DNA from: Salsuginibacillus halophilus
GTDB lineage: Bacteria; Bacillota; Bacilli; Bacillales; Marinococcaceae
NCBI RefSeq assembly: GCF_003014715.1
Contig: NZ_PYAV01000001.1
Span: 225,477-289,476 of the forward strand
Reading direction: 5' to 3'
Length of the DNA: 64,000 nt
Positions 8,234 to 16,789 of the stretch are shown here, one piece after another. A program made the position numbers and the translations under genes. The stretch's first letter is position 1, and each line of letters begins with the position of its first letter. Below the pieces are notes generated by a model that made no database searches, was not told the origin of the DNA, and saw only the letters and a list, made by a program, of their open reading frames with translations.

Positions 8234-8983
8234 ATGATTGAAATGAACAAAGCAACTGTTCAGTATCCAGGAACAGAACAGCCTGCTGTAAACGAATTAA
8301 GCTTAACATTTCAGCGGGGAGAGTTTGTGTGTATCCTCGGCCGCAGCGGAGCAGGAAAGTCAACGTTGATTCGAACGTTTAACGCTCTTCAGCCGCTAAC
8401 AAGTGGTACGATTTATGTGGATAAACAGAGCCTTCATGATATGAGTGAGGAAGAACAGCGGCAGGAGCGTGCTCGAATGGGAATGATTTTTCAACACTTT
8501 CACCTTATTCCGCGCTTATCAGTGCTGCAAAACGTATTAACAGGAGCTTTCGGCCGGAAAAAGCCGATTCATAATTTACTAGGGCGGTTTACGAAAGCGG
8601 AAAAGGACTTGGCTTTACAAACCCTTGAAGCGACCGGGCTCCTTCCGTTTAAAAACCGACGTGTTGAAGCCCTCTCTGGTGGTCAAAAGCAGCGGGTGGC
8701 AATCTCAAGAGCATTGATGCAGCAACCGGATATTTTTTTAGGTGACGAGCCTGTAGCAAGTCTCGACCCAAGTACCGCAAATGAGGTATTTCAACTTTTA
8801 AAACAGCTGCATGAAGAAAACGACACTTTAACGTTTATTAACGTACACGATGTCCATCTTGCCAAAACATTCGGCACAAGGATTATTGGGATGAAAGAAG
8901 GTCATGTTGTATTTGACGGGCCGCCGGAAGAATTGACAGATGACGTGTATCAATTAATATATGCAACAGAACAACAAGTGTAA
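8234..8983 (+). CDS. PhnC-type ABC transporter ATPase
   Basis: A 249-residue ABC ATPase powering the PhnDE-type importer. Visible motifs: Walker A GRSGAGKST (about residues 35-43), Q-loop MIFQHFHLIPRLS, signature LSGGQKQR and Walker B IFLGDEPVASLD, with the switch His in FINVHDVHLA. Length and motif set match PhnC. It is the last gene of the operon. The shared terminator with the convergent selD lies about 150 bases downstream. Confidence 0.9.
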   Translation: MIEMNKATVQYPGTEQPAVNELSLTFQRGEFVCILGRSGAGKSTLIRTFNALQPLTSGTIYVDKQSLHDMSEEEQRQERARMGMIFQHFHLIPRLSVLQNVLTGAFGRKKPIHNLLGRFTKAEKDLALQTLEATGLLPFKNRRVEALSGGQKQRVAISRALMQQPDIFLGDEPVASLDPSTANEVFQLLKQLHEENDTLTFINVHDVHLAKTFGTRIIGMKEGHVVFDGPPEELTDDVYQLIYATEQQV

Positions 8984-9129
8984 TTGTGATTCATCAATCA
9001 ATGAAAACAACGGTGTAGAAAAATTGTGGCTGACTTTACTTTGCGGTGAGCATTTGTCCATAAGTGAAGAAATGCGACTTTGATTCGACTTGCTTGTAGC
9101 GGTTTGACTTGAAAAATGATTGATAAGAA

Positions 9130-9161
9130 AAGGCGGCCCTCAATGCAGGACCGCCTTCTTT
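9130..9161. terminator. Bidirectional terminator between phnC-type gene and selD
   Basis: The hairpin AAGGCGG / CCGCCTT with a 14-base loop has T-rich flanks on both strands and lies between convergent genes. The preceding stretch from 8984 shows no gene. Confidence 0.8.
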
Positions 9162-9164
9162 TTG

Positions 9165-10217
9165 TTATTGGTTTACAACGATGGATGTTTCTTGGAGTTC
9201 GGTTACTTCTCCGATAACGACGGCGGTTTCTCCTGCGTTTTTCATGTCTTGAATATAAGCTTCCGTTTCTTCTTGTGGAAGGCTAACGAGTAAGCCGCCT
9301 GAAGTGATTGCATCTGTAAGCATTGTTTGCGTTAACTCGCTCACATCACTTGACCAAGTAATAACGTCGTTAAGCCAGGAAAGGTTTGCTTTAGAACCAC
9401 CGGGTACCATACCTTCTTCAGCAAGGCGGCGAGCCCCTGGGAGTTCAGGCACCGCACTCGCTGTAAAGCTAAGGGTGACGTTACTTGCTTCTGCCATTTC
9501 AAAGCCGTGTCCGAGCAGACCAAAGCCGGTCACATCTGTTACAGCGGACGGATGATAATCGTGAAGCTTTTCAGCGGCTGTTTTATTTAACGCTGCCATC
9601 GTTTCGGTTACAGCTTCAATTTCCTCTGAAGAAGCTTGATCACGCTTGATCGCAGTCGTTAAAATGCCGGCCCCGATTGGTTTAGTTATGACGAGCTTAT
9701 CTCCAGGTTGGGCACCGCCATTTTTAAAGATTCTGTCCGGGTGAACCACCCCTGTCGCTGACAAACCGAGTTTAGGCTCAGCGTCATCGATTGAATGGCC
9801 GCCGGCGACAGCTGCACCAGCTTCTTCCGTTTTCGCAGCCATACCGGCAAGCATCTGCCCAAGCAGTTCTTCAGGCAGCTCTTTAATGGGATACCCAACA
9901 ATGTTTAAAGCGGTTTTAGGTGTGCCGCCCATGGCGTAAATATCGCTCAAGGCGTTGGCAGCGGCAATTTCCCCGAATTTATACGGGTCATCAACAATAG
10001 GTGTGAAATAATCGACGCTCTGCACAATCGCTAAATCGTCAGTTAGTTTATAAACGCCGCCATCATCGGCATGGCTTGTGCCTACGAGTAAATTAGGATC
10101 GTGGGATTTTTCTGGTAAAAAGCGCAAAACTTGCGCCAAGTCCTCAGGACCAATTTTGCATCCTCAGCCGGCTTTTGAAGACAGCTGTGTTAAACGAATT
10201 TCTTCACGCTCTTTCAA
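9165..10217 (-). CDS. selD: Selenide, water dikinase SelD, a selenoprotein (Sec18)
   Basis: SelD makes selenophosphate from selenide and ATP. Its frame appears to start late because an in-frame TGA (10166-10164) interrupts it. Reading TGA as selenocysteine extends it upstream through KAG-U-GC-KIGPEDL, the exact active-site context of SelD, where Sec or Cys is followed by Gly-Cys and a catalytic Lys. The start is TTG at 10217, eight bases after AGGAGG. The protein then has 350 residues, normal for SelD. DDGGVY, GHSIDDAEPKLG and VTDVTGFGLLGHG are family hallmarks. A compact hairpin follows the UGA. It is convergent with the transporter operon. Confidence 0.95.
10140..10163 (-). promoter_or_regulatory. 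Candidate bacterial SECIS hairpin in selD
   Basis: Immediately 3' of the UGA on the minus strand, GTCC-TGA-GGAC forms a short stem with a three-base loop containing G in its first two positions. The loop G is about 20 bases after the UGA, within the spacing known for bacterial SECIS elements. Confidence 0.6.
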
Positions 10218-10333
10218 TCATGCCACCTCCTGTTACTTGATACTTCTTAAGTATAATCTCCTGATTTGCGAACCTGCAAATAAAACCTTAAAATAAAGGT
10301 GTTCACCTAATAATAATTAAAGGAGTGAGCGTC

Positions 10334-10588
10334 ATGAGTATTAATGTAACCATCCAGTTTTGCATGCAGTGAAATTATGCACCAAAAGCCGTGAGTTTCA
10401 CGGATCAACTATTTCAGCAATTTCGCGGACAAGTTACAAATGTTGACCTGCAGTCAAGTTCCGGTGGAGCGTTTGAAGTCAAAGTTAATGATGAACTTGT
10501 ATACTCTAAACTGCAAGAAGGTTCATTTCCTGATGAAGAAACGCTCATTCAGACAATTAGTGAACAGTGCAGTTTAACAAAAATGTAA
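10334..10588 (+). CDS. SelW-like (Rdx family) selenoprotein with CxxU motif (Sec13)
   Basis: An ATG at 10334 behind AAAGGAGTG opens a frame reading MSINVTIQFCMQ, then an in-frame TGA (10370-10372), then NYAPKAVSF and on to TAA at 10588; 84 residues with UGA read as Sec. The C-M-Q-U motif in the first strand-loop, the small size and SSSGGAFEVKVNDELVYSKL (a G-x-F-E-V-x-v-n-g-x-l-v-y-S-k pattern) match the SelW/SelT/SelH thioredoxin-like redox family. Partner and substrate are unknown. It lies between selD and selA, probably part of the selenium regulon. A six-pair hairpin follows the UGA. Confidence 0.92.
10373..10403 (+). promoter_or_regulatory. Candidate bacterial SECIS hairpin in the SelW-like gene
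   Basis: CCGTGA-GTT-TCACGG (10389-10403) is a perfect six-pair stem with a three-base loop starting with G. The loop G lies 25 bases from the U of the UGA codon, in the range accepted for bacterial SECIS. Confidence 0.75.
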
Positions 10589-10600
10589 CATAAATGTTAC
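10585..10600. promoter_or_regulatory. Inverted repeat GTAACAT-AA-ATGTTAC
   Basis: A perfect 7+7 inverted repeat overlaps the SelW-like stop codon, 155 bases before selA. The TAAC/GTTA half-sites resemble those in front of the phnD-type gene. It could be an operator for selA; no direct evidence. Confidence 0.35.
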
Positions 10601-10675
10601 TAACAACAGCGTATCCGTTCATGAACGCTTGATAAACGCCAGGTTTCTTTTCTGTTGTGTCATTTCTAGCGGTTT

Positions 10676-10707
10676 AAGCACCTGTGGCTATTTGCGAGCA
10701 GGTGCTT
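10676..10707 (+). other. Hairpin in the selA leader
   Basis: AAGCACCTG / CAGGTGCTT is a perfect nine-pair stem with a 14-base loop, 49 bases before the selA start. It has no T-run, so it is not a simple terminator. It may be part of an RNA leader or mark the 3' end of the preceding transcript. Confidence 0.45.
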
Positions 10708-10755
10708 GATCAATTTGATCAACATGAAGACATGAATCAGAAGGGGATATCTGAC

Positions 10756-12141
10756 ATGCATAACGAATGGTTCCGGGCACTTCCATCCATTGATGAGGTG
10801 CAAAAACATGAAAACTACGAAGTCCTTAAAAGTGAAGGGCTGGATGAGGTTCGGTTGACAAACTGGCTTCGTGAAGAAGTTGAGCGTATGCGTAACCATA
10901 TACGTACAGGCAAGTTCAGTGTTCAACCTGAAAAACAAGCATTGATTGATGACATACTCCACCGTTTAACAGCGCGTGTATTAACCTGGCAGAAGCCACG
11001 CTTAGAACAGGTAATCAATGCTACGGGCACGGTGCTTCATACCAACCTCGGCCGAGCAAGGTTGAGTGATGAAGCTGCAGAAGCTGCAAAAGAAGCCGGG
11101 CGGCGGTACTCAACAATTGAATACAATAAAGAGACAGGCGAGCGCGGTTCACGACAAAAAGTTGTTGAAGACCGGTTAACCACCTTAACTGGTGCAGAAA
11201 GTGCGATGGTCGTAAACAACAACGCTGCAGCAGTTTATTTTGTTTTACAAGCTTTTGCGTCCGGACGCAAAGTCATTGTTTCACGTGGTGAACTTGTTGA
11301 AATCGGCGGATCATTTCGGGTTTCCTCGATCATGGAAGAGAGCGGGGCACAACTCGTTGAAGTCGGCACGACAAATAAAACGCACCTTTACGATTATGAG
11401 CGAGCGTTAAATGAAGAAACAGCTATGGTGATGAAAGTCCACACAAGCAATTTTTATATGCAGGGGTTCACACAAAGTGTATCTAGTGAAACGATTCAAG
11501 AAATGAACGGACGCGAGGACATTTTACTGTTTGAAGATTTAGGAAGCGGCGTTATGTACGACTTCTCTAAAGAACATATCGGTCAAGAGCCAACAGTACA
11601 GCAAGCGGTTAAAAGTGGTGCTGATTTAATCACTTTTTCCGGCGACAAGCTGCTTGGCGGCCCGCAGGCCGGTATCATTGCAGGTAAAAAATCACTTATT
11701 GATCAGCTAAAAAAACACCAGCTCGCCCGCGTTCTCCGGGTGGACAAAATGACCTTCGCTGCTCTTGATGAGACATTGAAAGCTTACATAAGCGAGGAGA
11801 CCGCTAAGGCACTACCGGCTGTCAGGGATGTTATTGAACCTGCTGATGTCGTTTATGAGCGAGCGCTGTTATTAGCGGACAAACTACAGGCAAAGCATTA
11901 TAAAACGGAGGTATATCCGGTGAAATCACAAGTTGGAGGCGGCACGATGCCGGAAGTTGAGCTTAATAGTTTTGGCGTATGTGTAGCTAAAGAATCAGTA
12001 ACAGCAGCTGAACTTGAACGTACGATTCGTCTTCAATCCGATCCAGCTGTCATTGCTCGAATACAGGACGGCTGGGTTTGTCTCGATTTACGGACGATTG
12101 CTCTTGACGAAATTGAAGACGCAGCTGCTGCTTTCCCGTAG
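10756..12141 (+). CDS. selA: L-seryl-tRNA(Sec) selenium transferase SelA
   Basis: A PLP enzyme of 461 residues that converts seryl-tRNA-Sec to selenocysteinyl-tRNA-Sec using selenophosphate from SelD. The N-terminal tRNA-binding domain (RALPSIDEV) is followed by the aminotransferase fold; NATGTVLHTNLGRA and the cofactor lysine in TFSGDKLLGGPQAG are diagnostic. The ATG at 10756 follows AAGGGG by nine bases; the longer frame from 10684 would start inside the leader hairpin. Length fits the family exactly. It closes the selenium island; aconitase follows with its own promoter. Confidence 0.95.
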   Translation: MHNEWFRALPSIDEVQKHENYEVLKSEGLDEVRLTNWLREEVERMRNHIRTGKFSVQPEKQALIDDILHRLTARVLTWQKPRLEQVINATGTVLHTNLGRARLSDEAAEAAKEAGRRYSTIEYNKETGERGSRQKVVEDRLTTLTGAESAMVVNNNAAAVYFVLQAFASGRKVIVSRGELVEIGGSFRVSSIMEESGAQLVEVGTTNKTHLYDYERALNEETAMVMKVHTSNFYMQGFTQSVSSETIQEMNGREDILLFEDLGSGVMYDFSKEHIGQEPTVQQAVKSGADLITFSGDKLLGGPQAGIIAGKKSLIDQLKKHQLARVLRVDKMTFAALDETLKAYISEETAKALPAVRDVIEPADVVYERALLLADKLQAKHYKTEVYPVKSQVGGGTMPEVELNSFGVCVAKESVTAAELERTIRLQSDPAVIARIQDGWVCLDLRTIALDEIEDAAAAFP

Positions 12142-12261
12142 GCAAGGGTTGTACGGAAAAATTTGCAGAACCATTTATATTTTTTGAAAGATTTGCTATT
12201 CTATAAGAGACGTAGCTCGGTTCAGTTGTTGGTGTAACAGTTTCGTTTGAAAGCGATATCG

Positions 12262-12290
12262 TCGACAAAATTTCCGGGTTGTTATATGAT
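12262..12290 (+). promoter_or_regulatory. Probable sigma-A promoter of aconitase
   Basis: TCGACA (-35) and TATGAT (-10) are separated by exactly 17 bases, ending 23 bases before the aconitase ATG. Confidence 0.55.
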
Positions 12291-12313
12291 AGTACTAAAG
12301 GGAGGGAATACAT

Positions 12314-15049
12314 ATGACAGAAGTGAATGATGTTTTTCAGTCTGAAAAGACACTGAATGTTAATGGTCAAACGATTAAGTATTACGACTTGCAGGCTTTA
12401 GAGGAGCAAGGGATCGCTAACGTATCACGTCTGCCTTATTCCATTAAGGTGCTGCTTGAATCTGTACTGCGTCAGTACGATGGTAAAGTGATTAAAAAAG
12501 AACACGTCGAAAGCCTTGCCAAGTGGGGAACTGCTGAAGGGGCGAAAGAAGACGTGCCATTTAAGCCATCACGTGTTATTCTGCAAGACTTTACAGGCGT
12601 TCCAGCAGTGGTTGACTTGGCGTCTTTACGTAAAGCAATGGCTGATATGGGCGGAGATGCTGCGAAAATTGACCCGGCCATCCCATCTGATCTAGTTGTA
12701 GACCACTCGGTACAAGTTGACCGTTTCGGTACAGAAGACTCGCTAAAGCGTAATATGGATCTTGAGTTTGAACGTAATGAAGAGCGTTACAAACTGCTAA
12801 GCTGGGCGACACAAGCCTTTGATAACTACCGCGCGGTGCCGCCTGCAACAGGGATCGTCCACCAAGTAAACCTTGAGTATTTGGCAAATGTTGTCCATAC
12901 AAAAGAAGAAAACGGTGAGACGTTTGCTTATCCGGATACGCTTGTAGGTACAGATTCTCATACAACAATGATTAACGGTCTCGGTGTTCTTGGCTGGGGT
13001 GTTGGTGGTATTGAAGCAGAAGCAGGCATGTTGAAGCAGCCTTCTTACTTCCCTGCGCCTGAAGTTATTGGCATGAAATTTACAGGGGAAATGCCAAGCG
13101 GTGCAACAGCAACCGACCTTGCGCTTAAAGTTACACAAGTACTGCGCGAGCATAACGTTGTTGGTAAATTTGTAGAATTCTTCGGGCCTGGTCTTAAGGA
13201 TATGTCCTTGGCCGACCGTGCGACGATTTCAAACATGGCGCCCGAGTATGGTGCGACATGTGGTTTCTTCCCGGTTGATGAAGAGTCTCTTAGCTACATG
13301 CGCCTAACCGGCCGTAGTGAAGAGCAAATTGAACTTGTAAGAGAATATTGCAAAGCGAACGGTCTCTTTTACGGAGAGGACAGTGAGGACCCTGAATTCA
13401 CTGAGGTTGTAGAACTGAACTTGTCCGAGCTTGAACCAAGCTTATCAGGTCCAAAACGTCCACAAGACTTGATCACTTTAAAAAATATGCAGGAAGAGTT
13501 TAAAAAAGCCCTCTCTGCCCCTGTTGGTAATCAAGGGTTTGGCATGGCGCCTGAAGACATCGATAAATCAGTGGTTGTTGAGCACCCAGACGGTGAAACC
13601 TCCAAACTTTCCACTGGTGCGGTCACCATTGCGGCGATCACAAGCTGTACAAACACGTCCAACCCTTCCGTAATGCTAGGTGCAGGACTTATGGCGAAAA
13701 AAGCGGTTGAGCTTGGACTAGACGTTCCGGCTTATGTAAAGACTTCTTTAGCACCAGGTTCAAAAGTTGTAACAAGCTATCTGGAAGACTCCGGTTTAAT
13801 GCCTTATTTGGAGCAGCTAGGCTTTAACCTTGTTGGGTATGGCTGCACAACTTGTATCGGTAACAGTGGTCCGCTCCCAGAAGAAGTAGAAAAAGCAATC
13901 TCAGACAACGATATGCTTGTTTCTTCTGTATTAAGCGGAAACCGGAACTTTGAAGGACGGATTCACCCGCTTGTGAAAGCAAACTACCTTGCTTCACCAC
14001 CACTTGTAGTCGCTTATGCGCTGGCAGGTAATGTGAACTTTGATATGGTAAACGATTCATTCGGTAAAGATAAAGATGGTAAAGATGTTTACTTCAATGA
14101 TCTTTGGCCGACATCCACAGAAGTTCAGCAGTTCATGGAAGAGAACGTTTCACCAGAGCTGTTTAAGAAAGAATATGAGCGTGTGTTTGATGATAACGAA
14201 CGCTGGAATGCGCTTCAGTCTGAAGACAACGCCGAGCTTTACAGCTGGGATGATGAATCAACTTACATTCAAAATCCACCGTTTTTCGAAAATATGGCCG
14301 AAGAGCCGAAGGATATCGAAAAGCTTTCAGAGCTGCGCGCTGTAGCTAAGTTTGGTGACTCTGTAACGACAGACCATATTTCACCGGCTGGTTCAATCGC
14401 AAAAGACAGCCCTGCAGGCGAGTACTTGATGAGCAAAGGTTTACGGCCGTCCCAGTTTAACTCTTACGGTTCACGCCGCGGAAACCATGAAGTTATGATG
14501 CGTGGAACGTTTGCGAATATCCGTATTAAAAACTTGCTTGCTCCAGGTACTGAAGGTGGATATACGACGTACTGGCCTACCGGAGAAGTGACTTCAATTT
14601 ATGATGCTGCAATGCGTTATAAAGAAGATAACACTGGGCTTCTCGTTATGGCTGGTCATGATTACGGTATGGGAAGCTCCCGTGACTGGGCCGCAAAAGG
14701 TACAACTTTGCTAGGCATTAAAACAGTTATTGCACAGAGCTTTGAGCGTATTCACCGCAGTAACCTTGCGCTTATGGGCGTTCTTCCGCTTCAGTTCCAA
14801 GAAGGCGAAAGCGCTGATACCCATGGCTTAACTGGTAAAGAAACGTTCCATGTGGACATCGATAACAACGTTAAGCCACATGATCTTGTAACAGTTACAG
14901 CTACAGATGAAGATGGCAACAAAACAACTTTTGACGTTAAAGTTCGCTTTGACAGTGATGTTGAGATTGATTACTATCGTCATGGTGGTATTTTGCCGAT
15001 GGTGCTTCGTAACAAATTGGCAGAAGACCGCGCTGAAAAGAACGCATAA
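12314..15049 (+). CDS. acnA: Aconitate hydratase A (aconitase)
   Basis: A 911-residue iron-sulfur enzyme interconverting citrate and isocitrate in the TCA cycle; in B. subtilis the same protein (CitB) also binds RNA when iron is low. Cluster ligands are visible in [10 protein letters not shown] and [24 protein letters not shown] and the [11 protein letters not shown] stretch belong to the C-terminal swivelling domain. GGGAGGG lies before the ATG, and the gene has its own promoter and a strong terminator. Its place ahead of yneP/yneQ homologues matches the B. subtilis citB region. The length is that of the AcnA/IRP class. Confidence 0.97.
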   Translation: MTEVNDVFQSEKTLNVNGQTIKYYDLQALEEQGIANVSRLPYSIKVLLESVLRQYDGKVIKKEHVESLAKWGTAEGAKEDVPFKPSRVILQDFTGVPAVVDLASLRKAMADMGGDAAKIDPAIPSDLVVDHSVQVDRFGTEDSLKRNMDLEFERNEERYKLLSWATQAFDNYRAVPPATGIVHQVNLEYLANVVHTKEENGETFAYPDTLVGTDSHTTMINGLGVLGWGVGGIEAEAGMLKQPSYFPAPEVIGMKFTGEMPSGATATDLALKVTQVLREHNVVGKFVEFFGPGLKDMSLADRATISNMAPEYGATCGFFPVDEESLSYMRLTGRSEEQIELVREYCKANGLFYGEDSEDPEFTEVVELNLSELEPSLSGPKRPQDLITLKNMQEEFKKALSAPVGNQGFGMAPEDIDKSVVVEHPDGETSKLSTGAVTIAAITSCTNTSNPSVMLGAGLMAKKAVELGLDVPAYVKTSLAPGSKVVTSYLEDSGLMPYLEQLGFNLVGYGCTTCIGNSGPLPEEVEKAISDNDMLVSSVLSGNRNFEGRIHPLVKANYLASPPLVVAYALAGNVNFDMVNDSFGKDKDGKDVYFNDLWPTSTEVQQFMEENVSPELFKKEYERVFDDNERWNALQSEDNAELYSWDDESTYIQNPPFFENMAEEPKDIEKLSELRAVAKFGDSVTTDHISPAGSIAKDSPAGEYLMSKGLRPSQFNSYGSRRGNHEVMMRGTFANIRIKNLLAPGTEGGYTTYWPTGEVTSIYDAAMRYKEDNTGLLVMAGHDYGMGSSRDWAAKGTTLLGIKTVIAQSFERIHRSNLALMGVLPLQFQEGESADTHGLTGKETFHVDIDNNVKPHDLVTVTATDEDGNKTTFDVKVRFDSDVEIDYYRHGGILPMVLRNKLAEDRAEKNA

Positions 15050-15060
15050 AACGTATAAAA

Positions 15061-15089
15061 AAGCCCCGGGCTCATCCGGGGCTTTTTTA
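15061..15089 (+). terminator. Rho-independent terminator of acnA
   Basis: Hairpin AGCCCCGG / CCGGGGCT with a six-base loop, followed by six T. Confidence 0.9.
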
Positions 15090-15187
15090 TAGCATAAATT
15101 AAAATTTCACGTACCGTATTAGTGTATAAATCAAAAATAACAGCAAAAAGTAAAACAACAATCCAGCAACAGTAAAGGAGGGGTGAT

Positions 15188-15889
15188 GTGGATTTTTGGA
15201 CGGGTGCTGAAGATTTAGCTATTTGGGGGTTTGTCGTTCGGGCTGCGATTATTTACGTTTATATTTTCTTGATGGTTAAAGTGCTTGGTCAGCGGTCGAT
15301 CGGCACCTTAGATCCACTTGATTTTATTTTTGGGGTTATTATTGGTGATGTGGTAGGTGAACCGTTGTCAAGCGGTGATTTACCACTAGCAGGCCCTATG
15401 GCTGCAGCTTTATTAATTGCTGCATTACACTGGGGATTAACTGTTTCTTCGCTTCACTTACCTAAGTTCCGCCGTGTGGTTGAAGAAGAGCCTTTAATTG
15501 TTTTAAAGCACGGTAAAATTATTCATACAGAATTAAAGAAAGCAAAAATGACGACAGATCAACTTTTAAGCGACCTCCGGCTGCAAAGCGCCTCTGATTT
15601 AAATGAAGTTGATTATGCGGTTTTGGAACCAAATGGACAATTAAGTGTTATTAAAAAGACGAAGTTTGAACCACTGACACCAATGGATACTCACCTCAAT
15701 CCAGCAGCTAAAGGATATCCAAGTGTTATGATTGCTGATGGTCACATTATTCAAAAAAATATTGAGTCTTGGGGAAGTATCGATCAATTCTTTCAAAAAT
15801 TAAGTGAAAAAGGGTATGAATCAGCTTCACGCATCTTTCTCTGTACAGTGAATGAAGCTGGTGAGTGGTATATTAGTGAAAAAGAGTGA
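15188..15889 (+). CDS. DUF421 (YetF/YrbG-type) membrane protein
   Basis: A 233-residue protein with three N-terminal membrane helices and a cytoplasmic C-terminal domain. RAAIIYVYIFLMVKVLGQRSI followed by LDPLDFIFGVIIGD is the signature of DUF421 proteins, a family widespread in spore formers (several paralogues are forespore-expressed in B. subtilis). The biochemical role is unknown. A GTG start follows AAAGGAGGGG. Nothing unusual in length or composition. Confidence 0.85.
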   Translation: MDFWTGAEDLAIWGFVVRAAIIYVYIFLMVKVLGQRSIGTLDPLDFIFGVIIGDVVGEPLSSGDLPLAGPMAAALLIAALHWGLTVSSLHLPKFRRVVEEEPLIVLKHGKIIHTELKKAKMTTDQLLSDLRLQSASDLNEVDYAVLEPNGQLSVIKKTKFEPLTPMDTHLNPAAKGYPSVMIADGHIIQKNIESWGSIDQFFQKLSEKGYESASRIFLCTVNEAGEWYISEKE

Positions 15890-15960
15890 ACGCACAGAAC
15901 GGCATAGCGGCGTTTAAAATTTAAACATCGGGCTAAACTGGAATGAGGAGGTGGCTCATA

Positions 15961-16089
15961 ATGAAACAAAAACGAAAAGAGCAGCTGGATGTGCTGATTC
16001 AAGCAAACAAGCAGGAGATTGTAAAAAATGCTGATTTGCTTGAGCAGATTGATGAGCGCTTAGAGGCGAAGTGGATGCGTCAGCGTTGA
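15961..16089 (+). CDS. fbpB: FbpB-family small basic protein (42 aa)
   Basis: A 42-residue Lys/Arg/Glu-rich protein with the pattern LIQANKQEIVKNADLLEQID-ERLEAK, which recalls FbpB of B. subtilis. FbpB is a Fur-regulated small protein thought to help the FsrA sRNA repress iron-using genes such as aconitase, making its location 900 bases after acnA notable. AGGAGGTGG lies before the ATG and a terminator follows. No Fur box was located with confidence. Confidence 0.65.
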   Translation: MKQKRKEQLDVLIQANKQEIVKNADLLEQIDERLEAKWMRQR

Positions 16090-16108
16090 TGAGAGGACAG
16101 TTGTTAAG

Positions 16109-16142
16109 CCGGCAGACGATCAACGTCTTCTGTCGGTTTTTT
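16109..16142 (+). terminator. Rho-independent terminator after fbpB-like gene
   Basis: Stem CCGGCAGA / TCTGTCGG (one G-T pair) with a 12-base loop, then six T. Confidence 0.75.
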
Positions 16143-16228
16143 CTATGGTAGTAAGAAAGGTTACCTCAAGACTTGCGAAAATATGAAAACCTAAACATAA
16201 TAGAATAAGAATCGTTACGTTTGAGGAT

Positions 16229-16741
16229 GTGTTGGTTATTCGTTATCACATAAAACCACAAGCAGCTTCAAAACAAACTTGGTTAATTACAGCTGCTTTT
16301 TTTCTTTATACAGCGTTGATGCTGTATGTTACACTTTTTGCTTGGAATTACGGGGCATCGCTGAATGCTGGCGGGCCGGGTGGAAGAAATTATAATTTAA
16401 CGCCGCTGCACAGCATTTACCGCATTCTTATGTTTAGTCCGGACTGGAGTTCTCCAATCCGCATTTTAGTTGGTAACGTTGTTTTGTTTATGCCGTTTGG
16501 CTTTTTACTTGCATTTTTATGGCGGCGTGCAAAACCATGGTTGTCGGTGATGATGTGCGGAGCTTTTTTCTCGCTCTTTATTGAAATCACTCAATTTTTA
16601 TTTACGTACCGCGTCGCAAATGTTGATGATGTGATCTTAAATACAACAGGAACAGCCATCGGTGCTGCTTGTGCAATTACCTTTAAAAAGAAACAAGGAA
16701 CAAAGCAGACTGCTTTAACAACCAAACGTCATGCAGGATGA
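16229..16741 (+). CDS. VanZ-family membrane protein
   Basis: A 170-residue membrane protein with about four helices. NLTPLHSIYRI, VGNVVLFMPFGFLLA and the IEITQFLFTYRVANVDDVILNT segment (shown in part) are hallmarks of VanZ-like proteins. VanZ itself gives low-level teicoplanin resistance; chromosomal relatives have no established role. Start GTG at 16229 or TTG at 16232; the latter has better spacing from TTGAGG. It lies alone between fbpB and the AAA ATPase gene. Confidence 0.85.
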   Translation: MLVIRYHIKPQAASKQTWLITAAFFLYTALMLYVTLFAWNYGASLNAGGPGGRNYNLTPLHSIYRILMFSPDWSSPIRILVGNVVLFMPFGFLLAFLWRRAKPWLSVMMCGAFFSLFIEITQFLFTYRVANVDDVILNTTGTAIGAACAITFKKKQGTKQTALTTKRHAG

Positions 16742-16789
16742 AAAAGGGTACTTTAAATCATCGTTAAAGAAAGCTTAAGGAGGATCTTT

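Noticed and set aside
8984..9129. Small gene between phnC-type gene and selD
   Set aside because: No frame with a ribosome site and plausible composition was seen.
10391..10588. A separate 65-residue gene starting downstream of the UGA
   Set aside because: That ATG-less or weak start has no ribosome site, and it would lack the CxxU redox motif; the 10334 start has a strong site.
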